Shown: piece by piece, positions 38,739 to 47,246 of the stretch | How positions within the stretch are numbered: the first letter of the stretch is position 1 | Layout: the number at the start of each line of letters is the position of its first letter | Assembly: GCA_946407975.1 (NCBI GenBank) | Contig: CAMJQC010000004.1 | Span: forward strand, 17,836-81,835 | Direction: 5' to 3' | Length of the DNA stretch: 64,000 nucleotides | Origin: an uncultured Bacteroidales bacterium | GTDB taxonomy: Bacteria > Bacteroidota > Bacteroidia > Bacteroidales > F082 | Translations under genes and position numbers: made by a program | Notes under the pieces: generated by a model | What the model was told of the DNA's origin: nothing | Seen by the model: the letters and a program-made list of their open reading frames with translations, nothing else | The model's database searches: none

Positions 38739-40505
38739 ATGAGCAAAAAAGAAGTGAAATTCAGCCTGGTTTACCGCGACATGTGGCAATCTTCAGGCAA
38801 ATATGTGCCCCGCAAGGACCAGTTGGAAAAGATTGCTCCTTTGATCATCGACATGGGATGTTTCGACCGTGTGGAGACCAACGGCGGTGCCGCCGAACAG
38901 GTCAACTTGCTGTACGGTGAGAACCCGAATCCGTCGGTTCGTGCTTTCACGGCGGCACTGCATAAGGGCGGCATCGAGTGCCATATGCTCGACCGTGCTT
39001 TGAACGCATTGAGAATGAACCCCGTTCCTGCCGATGTGCGTCAGCTGATGTACAAGGTGAAGAAGGCGCAGGGTGTCGATATCACCCGTATTTTCTGCGG
39101 TCTGAACGACGTGCGCAACATCATCCCGTCCATCCAATGGGCTAACGAAGCTGGCATGATCTCGCAGGCTGCCATGAGCATCACCTACTCTCAAGTGCAT
39201 ACTGCCGAGTATTACATCAAGATGGCAGACGAACTCATCGCCGCTGGTGCAAAGGAGATCGCTCTGAAGGATATGGCTGGCGTAGGCCGTCCTGCCTCTT
39301 TGGGCAAGATTGTCGCCCACATCAAGACACAGCATCCTGAAATCAAGGTGCAGTACCACGGTCACACGACCCCGGGTCTCTCGATGGCTTCCATGCTGGA
39401 AGTGGCCAAGGCAGGCTGCGACTACCTCGATGTGGCCATGGAGCCGCTGTCGTGGGGTACGGTGCATCCTGACGTCATCAGTGTGCAGGCCATGCTGAAA
39501 GATGCCGGTTTCCTCGTGAAGGACATCAACATGAAAGCCTATATGGCTGCTCGCAGCATGACGCAGAGCTTCATGGACGACTTCCTCGGCTACTGGATCG
39601 ACCCGCGCAACCGTTATCTTAACTCCCTGCTTTTGGGCGCTGGCCTTCCGGGTGGTATGATGGGTTCGCTGATGGCTGACCTCAAAGGCGCCCACGCCCT
39701 CATCAATATGAACTTCAAGGCGCAAGGCAAGGCCGAACTCAGCGAAGACGAACTGCTCGTCGCCCTCTTTGACGAAGTGCAACGCATATGGCCTATGGTC
39801 GGCAACCCGCCTTTGGTGACGCCGTTCAGCCAATATACCAAGAACATCGCTCTGAAGAACCTCATTGGCCGCAGCATGGGCAAACCCGATTTCAACGACC
39901 TCGACGATGCCATGTGGGGCATGATCCTCGGCAAGTCAGGCAAGCTGCCGGGCACCCTGGCACCCGAAATCGTGGAGCTGGCCAAGCAGAAAGGCCTCGA
40001 GTTCTTCACAGGCAATCCGCAAGACAATTATCCGGACGAACTGCCACGCTTCATCAAAGAGATGGAAGAAAACGGCTGGGACCGCGGACAAGACGATGAA
40101 GAACTCTTCGAGTTCGCCATGCACGAGAAACAGTACCGTGAGTACAAGTCGGGCGAGGCCAAACGCCGTTTCAACCAGGAGTTGGAAGCCAAGATGAAGG
40201 AAAAGTTCGAGAAAGCCGGTGGGGCCGTCAACATCCCCGATCTGCGCGCTTTACGTCATCCGAATGCCGAACCCGTCGTGGCTCCCGTCAGTGGCATAGT
40301 GCTTTGGGAAGTCGACTTCGACGACAAGTCGGTGGCTCCTGCTCCCGGCAAGGTTTATAAGGAAGGCGACCTGCTCTGCGCTATCAGCTCCGACCACGGC
40401 ATGGAACCCGTCTATGCCCTCTGGCCAGGCAAAATCGTAGAGGCTACGGCCGACCAGGGCAAACGCGTTCAAAAAGGTGACACGATAGCTTTTATAGAGA
40501 AATAA
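38739..40505 (+). CDS. Pyruvate/oxaloacetate carboxyltransferase (OadA/PycB-like) with non-canonical C-terminal biotinyl-like domain
   Basis: CT barrel motifs VYRDMWQSSGKYVPR, ALKDMAG, YHGHTTPGL; C-terminal hammerhead-like domain APVSGIVLWEV...KEGDLLCAISSDHGMEPVYALWPGKIVEATADQGKRVQKGDTIAFIE. Confidence 0.85.
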   Translation: MSKKEVKFSLVYRDMWQSSGKYVPRKDQLEKIAPLIIDMGCFDRVETNGGAAEQVNLLYGENPNPSVRAFTAALHKGGIECHMLDRALNALRMNPVPADVRQLMYKVKKAQGVDITRIFCGLNDVRNIIPSIQWANEAGMISQAAMSITYSQVHTAEYYIKMADELIAAGAKEIALKDMAGVGRPASLGKIVAHIKTQHPEIKVQYHGHTTPGLSMASMLEVAKAGCDYLDVAMEPLSWGTVHPDVISVQAMLKDAGFLVKDINMKAYMAARSMTQSFMDDFLGYWIDPRNRYLNSLLLGAGLPGGMMGSLMADLKGAHALINMNFKAQGKAELSEDELLVALFDEVQRIWPMVGNPPLVTPFSQYTKNIALKNLIGRSMGKPDFNDLDDAMWGMILGKSGKLPGTLAPEIVELAKQKGLEFFTGNPQDNYPDELPRFIKEMEENGWDRGQDDEELFEFAMHEKQYREYKSGEAKRRFNQELEAKMKEKFEKAGGAVNIPDLRALRHPNAEPVVAPVSGIVLWEVDFDDKSVAPAPGKVYKEGDLLCAISSDHGMEPVYALWPGKIVEATADQGKRVQKGDTIAFIEK

Positions 40506-40558
40506 GGCCTTTTCGGAGATTTTTCCCAGATAGGACAGAAAACTGATACGTAATTTGT

Positions 40559-40566
40559 TATTTTTG
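40559..40566 (+). promoter_or_regulatory. -7 element TATTTTTG upstream of the porin-like gene
   Basis: Matches TAnnTTTG, 64 nt upstream of the ATG. Confidence 0.5.
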
Positions 40567-40629
40567 CCTCGTTTTGAAAAACGAAGAACAACAAACCTAA
40601 TTATTTAACATAATTAAAACTTAATCAAA

Positions 40630-41145
40630 ATGAAAAAGTTAGTCTTAGTCTTAGCACTTGCCTTCGCAGGCATCTTCACTGCTAACGCTCAAGTTTGGGT
40701 CGGCGGCGGCCTCGGTGCAAGCATTCAAAAGGATTACACAAACCTCTCCATCGCTCCTGAGGTGGGCTATGCCATCAACAACCAATGGCAAGTAGCTCTT
40801 GGCGTAGGCTATGGTTTCACTCAAACCAAGACCGATGTGCTCGGAGAAACCATCACCAATACCACCAACACGCTGGCTCTTCAGCCTTATGTCCGTTACG
40901 TGGCTGCCTCTATCGAAAAATTCTCTCTGTTTTTCGACCTTTGCGGCGACTTCGGCTTGCTCGATGACGCCCGTGACTACGCTGTGACAGTTCAACCCGG
41001 TATCGCTTGGATGGCTACCGAACACTGGACAGCTGCTTTCCGTTTCGGCAAAGTCGGTTACGACCACAACTTCTATGGCACCGATGGTTTCCTGCTGAAT
41101 GCCGACCTGGCTGCCCCGCAAATCAGACTGTATTACAATTTCTAA
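40630..41145 (+). CDS. Small outer-membrane beta-barrel (porin-like) protein
   Basis: Signal peptide MKKLVLVLALAFAGIFTANAQ; alternating beta strands; C-terminal APQIRLYYNF. Confidence 0.8.
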   Translation: MKKLVLVLALAFAGIFTANAQVWVGGGLGASIQKDYTNLSIAPEVGYAINNQWQVALGVGYGFTQTKTDVLGETITNTTNTLALQPYVRYVAASIEKFSLFFDLCGDFGLLDDARDYAVTVQPGIAWMATEHWTAAFRFGKVGYDHNFYGTDGFLLNADLAAPQIRLYYNF

Positions 41146-41160
41146 TATGAATATGGTTTG

Positions 41161-41180
41161 AGACGCAAGTGGTTGCGTCT
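41161..41180. repeat. AGACGCAA-GTGG-TTGCGTCT palindrome
   Basis: Perfect 8-bp arms with a 4-nt loop; shares the AGACGC core with hairpins at 23843 and 59235. Confidence 0.6.
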
Positions 41181-41185
41181 ATACA

Positions 41186-41222
41186 ACAAACAAAAAGCCG
41201 CTCCGAAGAGTGGCTTTTTTCT
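41186..41222. terminator. Terminator between the convergent porin-like gene and glgB
   Basis: AAAAAGCCGCTC CGAA GAGTGGCTTTTTT. Confidence 0.85.
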
Positions 41223-41223
41223 T

Positions 41224-43230
41224 TTATGGGATGCGTTGGTATACCGTTGCCACGCGGCTGACGTTGTATATCTTCATCGTGATGTTGTCTTTCTTTTTCT
41301 CTGACGGGAACTTCACACTCGCATCAATATTACCAAAGCCTCCAAAAGCCTTGTCGTCGGAGGTAAAGATAATCCGGTAATCGCCCGTTTCTCTTACGGG
41401 AATCTTGTAATCAGGAATGGATTTCGTCCCCCAATTGAAGACGAATATCAAGTTGCCGCGTTCATAGACGACGGTTTTGTTCTCCTCGTCGGCTTTCAGC
41501 AGCCATCCGGGTTGAGTCTGGTTGACATGGGTCTCTTTCATGAAAGCGATCATGGCTTTGTCAAAATCGCCCATAAAGTGGTATTTCAGGTCGTGGTTGT
41601 CGTTGAGCGACCATTGTCGGCGGGCATATTTGTAGCTCCATCCGTTGTCGAATCTGGGGAAGTCGATCCATTCGGGATGTCCGAACTCATTGCCCATGAA
41701 ATTGAGCCAGGCCTCACCGCCCAGAGTGATGGTGAACAGCCTGATCATTTTATGCAGGGCGATGCCTCTGTCGACGGTGATGCTGGGGGTAAAGACACTC
41801 ATCGAGGTGTACATCTCCTTGTCCATCAGACGGAAGGCGATGGTCTTGTCGCCTACCAACGCCTGGTCGTGCGACTCAGCGTACGCCACGGTCGGGGTGA
41901 CGGGCAGGTGGTCGTTCATGGTGAAGAAGAAATTGCTCATGTTCCACTGCTCTTCGGACTGGTCTTTCAGCACCTTGATCCAGAAGTCGGGGAGACCCAT
42001 GCCGAGGCGGTAGCCGAAGCCCATGCCGCCGTCTGCGATGGGCTGGCACAAGCCGGGCATGCCGCTCACATCCTCTGCGATGGTGATGCTGTCGGGGTTG
42101 AGGTCTTTGCATAAGGCATTGGCCAGTTGCAGGTAGGTGACGGCATCGTCATCGACATTGTCGCCGAAGTATTTCTCAGGCGCATCGAAGGTCACCCCGA
42201 TACCATGGTCGAGGTAGAGCATGGAGGTCACACCATCGAAGCGGAAGCCGTCGAAACGGAACTCTTCCATCCAGTAACGGATGTTGGAGAGCAGGAAACG
42301 GAGCGTCTCCTCCTTGCCGTAGTTGAAAAGCTTGGAGTCCCACAGCTCGTGGTTGCCGCGTTTGCCAGGATGGAGGTACTGCTGGTCGGATCCGTCGAAG
42401 AGGTTGATGCCTTCCAGCGTGTTTTTCACGGTGTGGGAGTGCACCAGGTCCATGATGACCTTCATGCCCATGCCATGGGCAGTGTCGATGAGTTCTTTCA
42501 ATTCCTCTGGCGTGCCGAAACGCGAGCTCGGTGCAAAGAAGTTGGAGACATGGTAGCCGAAGGAACCGTAGTAAGGATGTTCGGCGATGGCCATGAGCTG
42601 TAAGGTATTGTATCCGTCGGCTTTGATGCGGGGCAGGATGTTGTCGGTGAACTCCTTGTAAGTGCCGACACCTTCTTTCTCTTGCGCCATGCCGACATGG
42701 GCCTCGTAGATGAAGAGCGGTTGTTTGCCGAAGTCAGGGGAGCTGTGCCTAAACCTATAAGGTTTTGCAGGATTCCAGAACTGGGCGGCGAAGTCTTTGC
42801 TCTCTTCGTCTTGGACGACGCGACGGATGTAGACGGGGATGCGCAGCTGCTCGCCGATCTGACTCTGCACCAGCACCTTGAATTTGCTGCCGTGCGTCAT
42901 CTTATCGCCGAATTGCCGGTCGGGGAAGAATCCTTCCCATACGCCGTGACCTATGTTTTCGAGAGGGAACTCGTAGGGCTTCCATCCGTTGAAATCGCCC
43001 ATGAGGCAAAGATAACGCGCTGCCGGAGCCCATTCGCGATACCACCAGCCTTTTTTCTTGGCGTCATAGCTCATGCCAAAGAACTGATGTGCAGTGGCAA
43101 AAGCCTTGAGGCTACCATAGTTTTCGCTAATGGCCTTGAACCTGTCTTGATAACGTTTCCAACGCGCTTCAACCTGTCTGGCAACAGGTTCAAGCCAGGA
43201 ATCTTGTTCGACGATGGGAATTTTTTTCAT
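41224..43230 (-). CDS. glgB: 1,4-alpha-glucan branching enzyme, eukaryote-like GH13_8 type
   Basis: GFRFDGVTSMLYLDHG, TIAEDVSGMPGLC, YAESHDQALVGDKTIAFRLMDKEMYTSMS, LNFMGNEFGHPEWIDFPR; start at MKKIPIVEQ. Confidence 0.93.
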   Translation of the reverse strand: MKKIPIVEQDSWLEPVARQVEARWKRYQDRFKAISENYGSLKAFATAHQFFGMSYDAKKKGWWYREWAPAARYLCLMGDFNGWKPYEFPLENIGHGVWEGFFPDRQFGDKMTHGSKFKVLVQSQIGEQLRIPVYIRRVVQDEESKDFAAQFWNPAKPYRFRHSSPDFGKQPLFIYEAHVGMAQEKEGVGTYKEFTDNILPRIKADGYNTLQLMAIAEHPYYGSFGYHVSNFFAPSSRFGTPEELKELIDTAHGMGMKVIMDLVHSHTVKNTLEGINLFDGSDQQYLHPGKRGNHELWDSKLFNYGKEETLRFLLSNIRYWMEEFRFDGFRFDGVTSMLYLDHGIGVTFDAPEKYFGDNVDDDAVTYLQLANALCKDLNPDSITIAEDVSGMPGLCQPIADGGMGFGYRLGMGLPDFWIKVLKDQSEEQWNMSNFFFTMNDHLPVTPTVAYAESHDQALVGDKTIAFRLMDKEMYTSMSVFTPSITVDRGIALHKMIRLFTITLGGEAWLNFMGNEFGHPEWIDFPRFDNGWSYKYARRQWSLNDNHDLKYHFMGDFDKAMIAFMKETHVNQTQPGWLLKADEENKTVVYERGNLIFVFNWGTKSIPDYKIPVRETGDYRIIFTSDDKAFGGFGNIDASVKFPSEKKKDNITMKIYNVSRVATVYQRIP

Positions 43231-43269
43231 AGGTCGTATTTGCCACAAAAATACAAAAATATCGTTGGC

Positions 43270-44814
43270 TTATCTTTTTTGTCGGGTTAATGTCCAGATG
43301 CAGGACTGGGATGGTGCCAATGTCATGGAGAGACCGCTTCCGGCGAGTTGAGAAGGATCGAATTTGATGCACGCTTGGGTGAAGAGCTCTTTCGCTTTCC
43401 AGTTTCCTTTCTCCATTTCCATCAGCTTCTGGGCGTCTTCGGGGACGCGCATCTCGATCTGTCGGCCTTCGTTACGGTTGAAATTGACAACGATGAGCAG
43501 GCGTTCTTCTCCATGATAGCGCAGGAAGGCATAGATGTTTTGCGGGTCGAAATGCTTGAACCAGGGATTGCACCACATCAGGTCGTAGAAGGCGCCTTCG
43601 GTGATGGCTTTGCTCTTGATCCTGAGGTTCAGCAATTCGGAATAGAAGGCGCGCAGTTTGTTTTGGCTCAGACTGCATTTTCCTCCGTCAAATAAACCGC
43701 CGTTCATCCAAAGCTGGTGTTTGGGCATCGAGCAGTAATCGAAGATGGAGGTGCGTCCGTCGTTGCCGCTGTACCCCTCTGCTCCGATGGCGTTCTCGCT
43801 GTTTTCTTGACCGTTGTAAATCATGAAAGGACCTGTGTTCATGAGGGCGGAGACGCACACAGCGGGCAGGGCGGCGAAGGCATCACCGACGAAATGGGGC
43901 GAGGCAAGGCGCACTTCATCGTGGTTCTCCATAAAACGCAACATGTGTGCATCAAGGTCATGTAGGTTCTTCCACACCTGGCTGATGCTTTCGGCAGGTT
44001 GTCCATGACGCAGTATGGCTTCCAACGTGTTGTAAAGCCCCACTTTGTCGTACAGATAGTCGAATCCGGCATCAAGGAAAGGCTTGTAAAGTTCGGGTTT
44101 GTAGATCTCGGCGATGAGCAAAGGCTGGAAGGTCTTTCTCAACTCGGCGATACACCAATTCCAAAACGCTAAGGGAACCATTTCGGCCATGTCGACGCGG
44201 AACCCGTCCACGCGTTTGCGACACCAGAATTGCAATATGCAGAGCATCTTCTGCCATGTGTCGCGGTGTTCATAGTTGAGTTTGATGGTGTCGTACCAAT
44301 CGTTTATGCTGGGGTTGGGCGTAAACACGTCGTTGCCGGAGGCCTTGGCGGGTATTTCCTGATAGCCGTTTCCGGTGGGGGCGACAAAGGCGCTACCATG
44401 AAGCAGATAGAAATTCTCATCGCTGAAACCGCGACACTGTCGCGCCACATGGTTAGGAATGAAGTCGATAAGGACCTTCATCCTGTGACGATGGATACGG
44501 CTGACCAATTGCTCGAAATCAGTCATATTGCCCAAATCGGGATCGACATCATAATAATCGGTGACGGCATAGGGTGAGCCCGCCTTGCCTTTGGTGATGT
44601 CGGGATGGGTCTCTCCGCTGCTGGCATGACGCAGGATACCGGTGAGCCAGATATGCGTGATGCCCATTTCTTTGAGGGCCTTGAGGGCTGTGTCGTCGAT
44701 GTCGGCGAAGGTGCCGCAGCCGTTCTCCGACTTGTCGCCGTCGAAATGTTGCATGACGGTTTTGTTGCCGAAGAGACGGGGGAAAAGCTGATAAATGTTA
44801 ATGGATGCAGCCAT
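43270..44814 (-). CDS. GH13 alpha-amylase-family glycoside hydrolase
   Basis: VDGFRVDMAEM (nucleophile), LLIAEIYKPELY (acid/base), FMENHDEVR. Confidence 0.9.
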   Translation of the reverse strand: MAASINIYQLFPRLFGNKTVMQHFDGDKSENGCGTFADIDDTALKALKEMGITHIWLTGILRHASSGETHPDITKGKAGSPYAVTDYYDVDPDLGNMTDFEQLVSRIHRHRMKVLIDFIPNHVARQCRGFSDENFYLLHGSAFVAPTGNGYQEIPAKASGNDVFTPNPSINDWYDTIKLNYEHRDTWQKMLCILQFWCRKRVDGFRVDMAEMVPLAFWNWCIAELRKTFQPLLIAEIYKPELYKPFLDAGFDYLYDKVGLYNTLEAILRHGQPAESISQVWKNLHDLDAHMLRFMENHDEVRLASPHFVGDAFAALPAVCVSALMNTGPFMIYNGQENSENAIGAEGYSGNDGRTSIFDYCSMPKHQLWMNGGLFDGGKCSLSQNKLRAFYSELLNLRIKSKAITEGAFYDLMWCNPWFKHFDPQNIYAFLRYHGEERLLIVVNFNRNEGRQIEMRVPEDAQKLMEMEKGNWKAKELFTQACIKFDPSQLAGSGLSMTLAPSQSCIWTLTRQKR

Positions 44815-44898
44815 TTCTTTTCGTTTTATGGGGTAAAAATACGGTTTTTCATAGAAATTTCTTATTCTTGCAATTGTTTTTCACGAAATAATTCTGTT

Positions 44899-46623
44899 AT
44901 GAAACGTTTATTCCTCTCATTCAGTCTCATGCTTCTGTTTGCAAACCTTTCGGCGCAAGTGATGCCGACATGGGAATCCATCAACCAACGGGGCTATCCG
45001 CAGTGGTTCAGCGATGCCAAATTGGGCATCTTCATCCATTGGGGTGTGTATTCCGTGCCTGCTTATGCCAGTTTGGAAGGCTATGCTGAATGGTATTATC
45101 GTGGCCTTAGCACCAACGATGAGCGTAAGACATTTCAGGAGCGCATCTATGGGAAAGACTTCAAATACGAGGACTTCGCCCCGATGTTTAAGGCTGAGCT
45201 GTGGGATCCTGCCGAATGGGCAGAGTTATTCAAGAAATCGGGAGCGAAATATGTGCTTTTGGTTTCGAAACATCACGACGGCTACTGTTTGTGGCCGAGC
45301 AAATATGCTCCAGAGTGGAACTCCGTTGCCATCGGCCCGCATCGTGACATCTGCGGGGAGTTGACAGAGGCGGTTCGTGCCAAGGGATTAAAAATGGGCT
45401 TCTATTATTCGTTGCCCGAATGGTCGAGCAAGATTCACCCATGGTATGTCGCACCTGACGATTCCATCGGACCCTATGTCGAAACCCATATGATCCCTCA
45501 ACTCAAGGAATTGATATCGGCCTATAAGCCCACGGTCCTCTTTACCGATGGCGAATGGCGCAATACGGCCGAACAATGGCATGCACGCGAACTCATCTCG
45601 TGGTATTACAATACGGTGGGGAAGGATGCCATCGTCAATGACCGATGGGGCGAAGGACAGCAACACGGATTCCGCACGCCCGAATACAGTGCCGGCATCA
45701 CGCTCACCGACCGTCCTTGGGCGGAATGCCGTGGTCTGGGACGTTCTTTCGGTCTGAACCGTAATGAGCCTTTGGAGAACTATCTTACCTCTGATGAGCT
45801 CATCCGTCATTTCTGCGTCCTCGTGGCAGCAGGTGGTGGCATGACCCTCAATGTGGGACCTGCCGCTGATGGGAAGATCCCGCTTTTGCAGCAAGAGCGT
45901 CTGTTAGACCTCGGAAGATGGCTGGATATCAATGGTGAGGCTATCTATGGGACGAGACCCTACAAGAAATTCTACGAGATGAAGCCGGTCTCTGTGGCCC
46001 GTTTCGACAAAGCGATTGACTTCGACTGGAAAAGGAATTCTCCCGATCCGATCATCAGTTGCGACAACTTCAGTGCACATTGGCAGGGCGTGTTTATTGT
46101 TGAAAAATGCGCCAAATATACCTTTGAGTTTAAGACGGACGATAAGGCCTCTTTGCTGATCGATGGCAAGACGGTGATTAAGGATTCTCGTGACAATCCT
46201 GTTGGGAGCGTCAAGCTCAAAGAAGGTCAGCACGAGATAGAGGTGTTCTATGAAGAGGACAATCTCGAGGCGACGATAAGCCTGTATTGGTCCTCGAAAA
46301 AGATGGAAAAGCAACTGATGAAAGGCTTCAAGGTAGGAGGCCTTTTGCCTGAAGAGGGGTTGAAGGCGACTTATACCAGCGAGCAACCCAGGGTGTGTTA
46401 CACGCAAGGCAAAGATGCGCTTTATGCCATCGCTTTGGAATATCCGGAAAAGGGACTTATTCTGAATATCGATCGTCCTGCCGACAACATGAAAGTGCAG
46501 CTGTTGGGCTGCCCGAAGTCTTTGCCTTGGAAATACAAAGACGGTCAACTATTCATTGACACAAGCGAATTGAAATACAGTGATGTGACAAGCACGGCGG
46601 CTTGGGTGTTCAAATTGAAATGA
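44899..46623 (+). CDS. Alpha-L-fucosidase (GH29) with C-terminal PA14-like domain
   Basis: Signal peptide; WFSDAKLGIFIHWGVYSVPAYA, AKYVLLVSKHHDGYCLWPSKYAPEWN; C-terminal YTFEFKTDDKASLLIDGKTVIKDS. Confidence 0.9.
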   Translation: MKRLFLSFSLMLLFANLSAQVMPTWESINQRGYPQWFSDAKLGIFIHWGVYSVPAYASLEGYAEWYYRGLSTNDERKTFQERIYGKDFKYEDFAPMFKAELWDPAEWAELFKKSGAKYVLLVSKHHDGYCLWPSKYAPEWNSVAIGPHRDICGELTEAVRAKGLKMGFYYSLPEWSSKIHPWYVAPDDSIGPYVETHMIPQLKELISAYKPTVLFTDGEWRNTAEQWHARELISWYYNTVGKDAIVNDRWGEGQQHGFRTPEYSAGITLTDRPWAECRGLGRSFGLNRNEPLENYLTSDELIRHFCVLVAAGGGMTLNVGPAADGKIPLLQQERLLDLGRWLDINGEAIYGTRPYKKFYEMKPVSVARFDKAIDFDWKRNSPDPIISCDNFSAHWQGVFIVEKCAKYTFEFKTDDKASLLIDGKTVIKDSRDNPVGSVKLKEGQHEIEVFYEEDNLEATISLYWSSKKMEKQLMKGFKVGGLLPEEGLKATYTSEQPRVCYTQGKDALYAIALEYPEKGLILNIDRPADNMKVQLLGCPKSLPWKYKDGQLFIDTSELKYSDVTSTAAWVFKLK

Positions 46624-46626
46624 GGT

Positions 46627-47235
46627 TTATCCCTTGTCGTCGGTGAGGTCTTTCATGAAGATGTAACCGATGATATGGGTGGATTTGTTGGGCAAACGTT
46701 TGATATAGAAACGCTCGTCTGCTTGCACAAATTTGAAATGGATCCGATCACCTGATGGGAAGCATTTCAAGTCTTTCCTCCCGTTCCAACTGGTCTGATA
46801 TTCAAAGTCTTTGGTCTTCGTGAAGATATACCTGCATTTTCCTTTCAGGATGCTGGTGGTGAAGCCGTCAAAGTAGTTGCGGTTGCCCCATTTTCCAGCG
46901 AACGCAGCGGGGTTTTTCAAGCCATGGACGAACACTTTGAAAGTCTTTGACGAAATGGGCTTGATTTCGAGAACTTTTTGCACCAGGATTTCTTTGGTTT
47001 CAGGATTGACTGCCTCCATGTAGAGCCACTGAAAACGGTTGCCACGCTGTTCCCAGATAGGGGTAAAGTGCAAGGCAACGGTCGTGGAGTCGTTGATTTT
47101 TGCCGAGTAATCGCCTTGAATAGTGCGATAAAACTGCTTGGCATCTTCTTCCGTATACTTGGCTTTCTTTTGTGAGAATGCAGACCCTATCAGCAGAAAT
47201 GCTGCAAAAAACAAAAAGATTCTCTTCGTGTTCAT
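46627..47235 (-). CDS. CpeT/CpcT (DUF1001)-like secreted protein
   Basis: Signal peptide; WLYMEAVN..., QKVLEIKPISSKTFKVFVHGLKNPAAFAGKW, KGKCRYIFTKTKDFEYQTSWNGRKDLKCFPSGDRIHFKF, HIIGYIFMKDL. Confidence 0.65.
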   Translation of the reverse strand: MNTKRIFLFFAAFLLIGSAFSQKKAKYTEEDAKQFYRTIQGDYSAKINDSTTVALHFTPIWEQRGNRFQWLYMEAVNPETKEILVQKVLEIKPISSKTFKVFVHGLKNPAAFAGKWGNRNYFDGFTTSILKGKCRYIFTKTKDFEYQTSWNGRKDLKCFPSGDRIHFKFVQADERFYIKRLPNKSTHIIGYIFMKDLTDDKG

Positions 47236-47246
47236 GTTCGTATGGG

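Noticed and set aside
38793-39833. 346-aa ORF antisense to the carboxyltransferase
   Set aside because: Shadow ORF; His-rich translation typical of reverse frames of this genome.
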